DNA of 7,347 nucleotides from Kiritimatiellales bacterium. Its GTDB lineage: Bacteria; Verrucomicrobiota; Kiritimatiellia; Kiritimatiellales; Pontiellaceae. The notes below the pieces were generated by a model. It was not told where the DNA came from, searched no databases, and was given only the letters and a program-made list of their open reading frames with translations. Below are positions 5,225 to 7,347 of the stretch, in pieces. Each line of letters starts with the position of its first letter. Positions within the stretch are counted from its first letter, which is position 1. The translations under genes were made by a program, and so were the position numbers. Location of the stretch: contig DAOVNC010000175.1 in NCBI GenBank assembly GCA_030630445.1, forward strand, positions 1-7,347, read 5' to 3'.

Positions 5225-6964
5225 CACGTTATAGGTTGTTTCCAAGGTTTGGATCTGGTTGGTCACCGTGGCGCTGAGCGGGTTGCCGCGCACCCAGAGC
5301 TCGTCGTCTTCGCCCAGCCCTCCGGCGGCGGCATTGGCAACCACCGCCGAGAGATCGGTGATCTGGTTGTTTTCCAGATCCAGCCAGCGCAGGCGGACCA
5401 ACGATTCTATTCCGGTCAGGTCGGTAATCAGGTTGTCTTGCAGATCGAGCGCCTCCAGCGAGGTCACGGAGCTTAGTGCCGAAACCGACGTCAGCTGGTT
5501 CGATGAAAGGTTGAGCCACGTGATCCCGTCCAGAACCGAAAGATCGCCGAGGGTTGTCAGGCTACTCCCCGCCAGCGAAAGCTTGTCGAGATGGTCAAAC
5601 TCGCCTAGCTCGGCCATGGTAATCTCCTGTCCCGGCAGGGTCATTCCGCTAACGCCCGCAAAGTCGACATCGTAAACCTCGTTGGTTGGTGCGTTTATCG
5701 GTGACTGCACCTTTAGCTCTTCATGGAGAGCCGGACTAGTGATGCTGTCGACCGTTGCAACCCCGAACATGACCCGGAAGAAGCCTTGGTCGGCGGCATA
5801 CGGGAAAACCGCTGCACTGTTCGCTGTGTTGGTTTCGGACACCTCGACCGTTCCGGCGGCGGGAAACGAAAACAGATCATCGCCGCTCATAACAATATAG
5901 TGATCCGACGGCTGGTTCCACTCCATCTCCACGGTTCCGGTGCCAACCACCAGATTGGTGATCGCCAGATCGGGGAGAATTAGCGCGACCGACACCGTTG
6001 AAGTGGCGCTTCCGGCGGCATTAATGGCAATAAGGGAGTAGGTGGTATGGTCCGTGACCACGACCGGGATAGAGGACATTCCCGTGACATCGCCAATGCC
6101 TTGGTCGATACTGAGCGAGTCGGCGTCGGTGGTCGACCAAGAGAGTGTTGTTGAACCACCGGGGACCACTTCGGGGGGGTCGGCGGTAAAGGAGCTGATG
6201 GTGGGCGGCGGTTGAACGTATATGCCATTATCCAGAACCTCGATATTGTCGAGATAGATCTCCTGATTGCTGCCGTCGCTGGTCAGGAACACGCTGGAAA
6301 GTTGCGTGGACGGACTGCCGGAACGGCCCTGCGTGACGCCCGCCACAACGCGTATGTTGTCGATCCAGATATCCATCAAGCCGGTTGCCAGCGAGGAGGA
6401 GCCCCCCGCCGGGTCGTCATAATTCAGCGTTGCACCGGATTCATTGAATACCGCATCAAGGTGGTGCGCCGCACCGACCGAGTAGCTGCCGGACGGGCCA
6501 ACCGCTCCGTCGGTCAGGGTAAATTCATTGACCGGATCGGTGGCGTTTGGATCGCCACCGACTTTAATCGTGATTCCGCCCGTTGTTGCCGCCGTTTCAT
6601 GAAAATCAAAACGCACCATCAATACGGCCGAGGAAGAGAGGCCGTCGGCGGTCAATGTGGTTATGTAGGTGCCGGGGTTGTCGGCAATGTTCTGGAAAAA
6701 AAGAATCTGGTTGCCCGTGCCGTCTCCCAGCAAATCGCCGCTGTCGGCCATCACTTCCAGCCTGCGCTTGGTGTTTAGTGAAGTGGGGTTGACGGCAGTC
6801 CAGCCTCCATCGGTCGCCAGTGCGCCAACGGGGCGCCCTTCAAAAGTGTCCGACAACACCGAGTTGGTAATGCTTTCCGCATACCCCGGCAACACCCCGA
6901 ATAAAAGGAATGCGGCTAGAAAGACGCCTGGTTTCATGATCTTATTAGTCCCTGTCCTGTTCAT
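5210..6964 (-). CDS. Secreted multidomain Ig-like / leucine-rich-repeat protein
   Basis: This is a 584-aa exported protein of unknown exact function. After a signal peptide (to about residue 29, ending LPGYA before ES) comes a beta-rich N-terminal region of about 220 residues (DTFEGRPVGALATDGGW onward, ending EIYLDNIEVLDNG), resembling a concanavalin/LamG-like sandwich. An Ig-like domain follows (about 253-328: PTISSFTADPPEVVPGGSTT ... TYSLIAINAAGSATSTVSV), then a short beta module (about 332-400). At about 452-545 are four 22-residue leucine-rich repeats of internalin/SDS22 type (LTSVSALSSVTSLEALDLQDN, for example) and a C-terminal cap with RGNPLS and a terminal VKVIY. No catalytic motif is visible, so it is probably an adhesin, scaffold or glycan-binding partner. 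I chose the ATG at 6964 because GGAG lies seven bases upstream. A GTG at 7021 adds 19 poorly supported residues, and the ATG at 6937 gives a shorter signal peptide. It is the first gene of an operon with the sulfatase. Confidence 0.82.
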   Translation of the reverse strand: MNRTGTNKIMKPGVFLAAFLLFGVLPGYAESITNSVLSDTFEGRPVGALATDGGWTAVNPTSLNTKRRLEVMADSGDLLGDGTGNQILFFQNIADNPGTYITTLTADGLSSSAVLMVRFDFHETAATTGGITIKVGGDPNATDPVNEFTLTDGAVGPSGSYSVGAAHHLDAVFNESGATLNYDDPAGGSSSLATGLMDIWIDNIRVVAGVTQGRSGSPSTQLSSVFLTSDGSNQEIYLDNIEVLDNGIYVQPPPTISSFTADPPEVVPGGSTTLSWSTTDADSLSIDQGIGDVTGMSSIPVVVTDHTTYSLIAINAAGSATSTVSVALILPDLAITNLVVGTGTVEMEWNQPSDHYIVMSGDDLFSFPAAGTVEVSETNTANSAAVFPYAADQGFFRVMFGVATVDSITSPALHEELKVQSPINAPTNEVYDVDFAGVSGMTLPGQEITMAELGEFDHLDKLSLAGSSLTTLGDLSVLDGITWLNLSSNQLTSVSALSSVTSLEALDLQDNLITDLTGIESLVRLRWLDLENNQITDLSAVVANAAAGGLGEDDELWVRGNPLSATVTNQIQTLETTYNVKVIY

Positions 6965-7038
6965 CTTTATGCTCCACGGGTTAAAGCTGAATACGGGTGT
7001 CCTTTTTCTGTAGGAAAGCACTAATCCACCATGGCGTC

Positions 7039-7054
7039 TATACGATCACGTATA
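7039..7054. promoter_or_regulatory. Operator-like palindrome TATACG-N4-CGTATA
   Basis: It has perfect 6-bp arms around a 4-base spacer, located about 75-90 bp upstream of the LRR start. Size and symmetry fit a binding site for a dimeric regulator, but nothing identifies the protein. Confidence 0.35.
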
Positions 7055-7090
7055 AAAGGGTATGCAGAATTTGTAACAAGCACGGGGCAG

Positions 7091-7113
7091 AACGGGTTTT
7101 TTATTAACCCGTT
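7091..7113. repeat. Inverted repeat AACGGGTT-N7-AACCCGTT
   Basis: It has perfect 8-bp arms (7091-7098, 7106-7113) with an AT-rich 7-base loop, upstream of the LRR-sulfatase operon. No T-run follows the stem on either strand, so it is not a convincing terminator. It may be an operator or a short attenuator hairpin. Confidence 0.4.
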
Positions 7114-7139
7114 GAGTGCTCTGGCCGAGATAACGTACA

Positions 7140-7156
7140 AAATGTTTCGCACATTT
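7140..7156. repeat. Small inverted repeat AAATGT-N5-ACATTT
   Basis: Six perfect pairs surround a 5-base loop. The structure is weak and could be chance in AT-rich sequence. Confidence 0.25.
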
Positions 7157-7260
7157 GAATAGAGTTCCTCTGGCTGGCAGAACCAACCAAGTGCACCAAA
7201 CACCTATAACCCGTCTTTCGCTATTCGCCGCTGAAAACGTCTTTTTTCGGGGTGGAAATT

Positions 7261-7347
7261 TCATTTCACACAATGTTTGCAGGGGTGCGTTTTCCAAAAC
7301 GGCTTGTAGTGCAGACCTTGCCCGTTGACGAACCCCGGTTCCATGCG
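7261..7347 (-). CDS. Possible 3' end of an unidentified gene (partial)
   Basis: A minus-strand frame runs open from the window edge for 28 codons to a TGA at 7263-7261. Its product ends GLHYKPFWKTHPCKHCVK, with a CxxC pair and no low-complexity bias, which looks protein-like. I do not recognise the family. The plus strand is also open to the edge from an ATG at 7272, so the assignment is weak. If real, the gene lies upstream of and co-directional with the LRR-sulfatase operon. Confidence 0.25.
   Translation of the reverse strand, partial: RMEPGFVNGQGLHYKPFWKTHPCKHCVK

Larger units (their letters stand above)
7022..7260 (-). other. Upstream region of the LRR-sulfatase operon
   Basis: There is no credible gene here; the minus-strand frames at 7021-7203 and 7046-7297 have no family features. 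Reading toward the operon, three palindromes occur (7140-7156, 7091-7113, 7039-7054). I looked for a sigma70 promoter on the minus strand and found only weak pairs, such as TTGTTA at 7079-7074 with TATACG about 19 bases on, which I do not call. Confidence 0.5.

Noticed and set aside
6965..7021. GTG start at 7021 for the LRR protein, adding 19 residues
   Set aside because: The extension places a polar and aromatic segment before the signal peptide and lacks a well-spaced ribosome site, whereas the ATG at 6964 has GGAG seven bases upstream.
7235..7260. T-run CTTTTTTC as an intrinsic terminator
   Set aside because: There is no GC-rich stem before it on the plus strand; only a weak A/T pairing is possible.
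1..7347. CRISPR array, tRNA or rRNA
   Set aside because: I found no regularly spaced direct repeats, no cloverleaf pattern with a TTCGAATC-like arm, and no rRNA-like segment.

Overview
The window looks like a chromosomal segment of a marine or gut polysaccharide-degrading bacterium of the Planctomycetota-Verrucomicrobiota-Chlamydiota group. A Kiritimatiellota/Pontiella-like host is my best guess. This is inferred from a Tat-exported formylglycine sulfatase, an S9 peptidase with a VHL-like insert, a secreted Ig/leucine-rich-repeat protein, moderately high GC and abundant small mobile-element remnants. No marker gene fixes the taxonomy.

Layout. Bases 19-447 (minus) hold the N-terminal third of an IS110-family transposase (DEDD recombinase), broken off near the left edge. 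Its 5' non-coding leader (about 448-617) folds into two consecutive complex stem-loops, as expected of an IS110 bridge-RNA region. Abutting it is a 225-bp MITE-like element (618-842) with 29-bp imperfect terminal inverted repeats and a decayed target duplication. After about 290 bp without a recognisable gene comes a 789-aa secreted S9/DPP-IV-like peptidase (1134-3503, plus). The gap between it and the convergent sulfatase contains a nested hairpin (3509-3557) and a second MITE-like element (3585-3806). The second element has a perfect 11-bp target duplication and a strong internal hairpin.

On the minus strand, a secreted multidomain Ig/LRR protein (5210-6964) and a Tat-exported sulfatase (3828-5210) form a two-gene operon. 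They overlap in a TAATG stop/start, so translation is probably coupled. The region upstream of this operon (7022-7260) carries three short palindromes that could be regulatory. The last 87 bases may hold the 3' end of another minus-strand gene.

Functionally, the sulfatase probably removes sulfate esters from a polysaccharide or glycoconjugate, and the Ig/LRR protein is plausibly an extracellular binding or scaffolding partner. The peptidase is transcribed separately and convergently. The points most worth a second look are the bridge-RNA-like leader that also buries the transposase ribosome binding site, the two non-autonomous elements with about 11-bp target duplications, the VHL-like domain in the peptidase, and the overlapping LRR-sulfatase pair.
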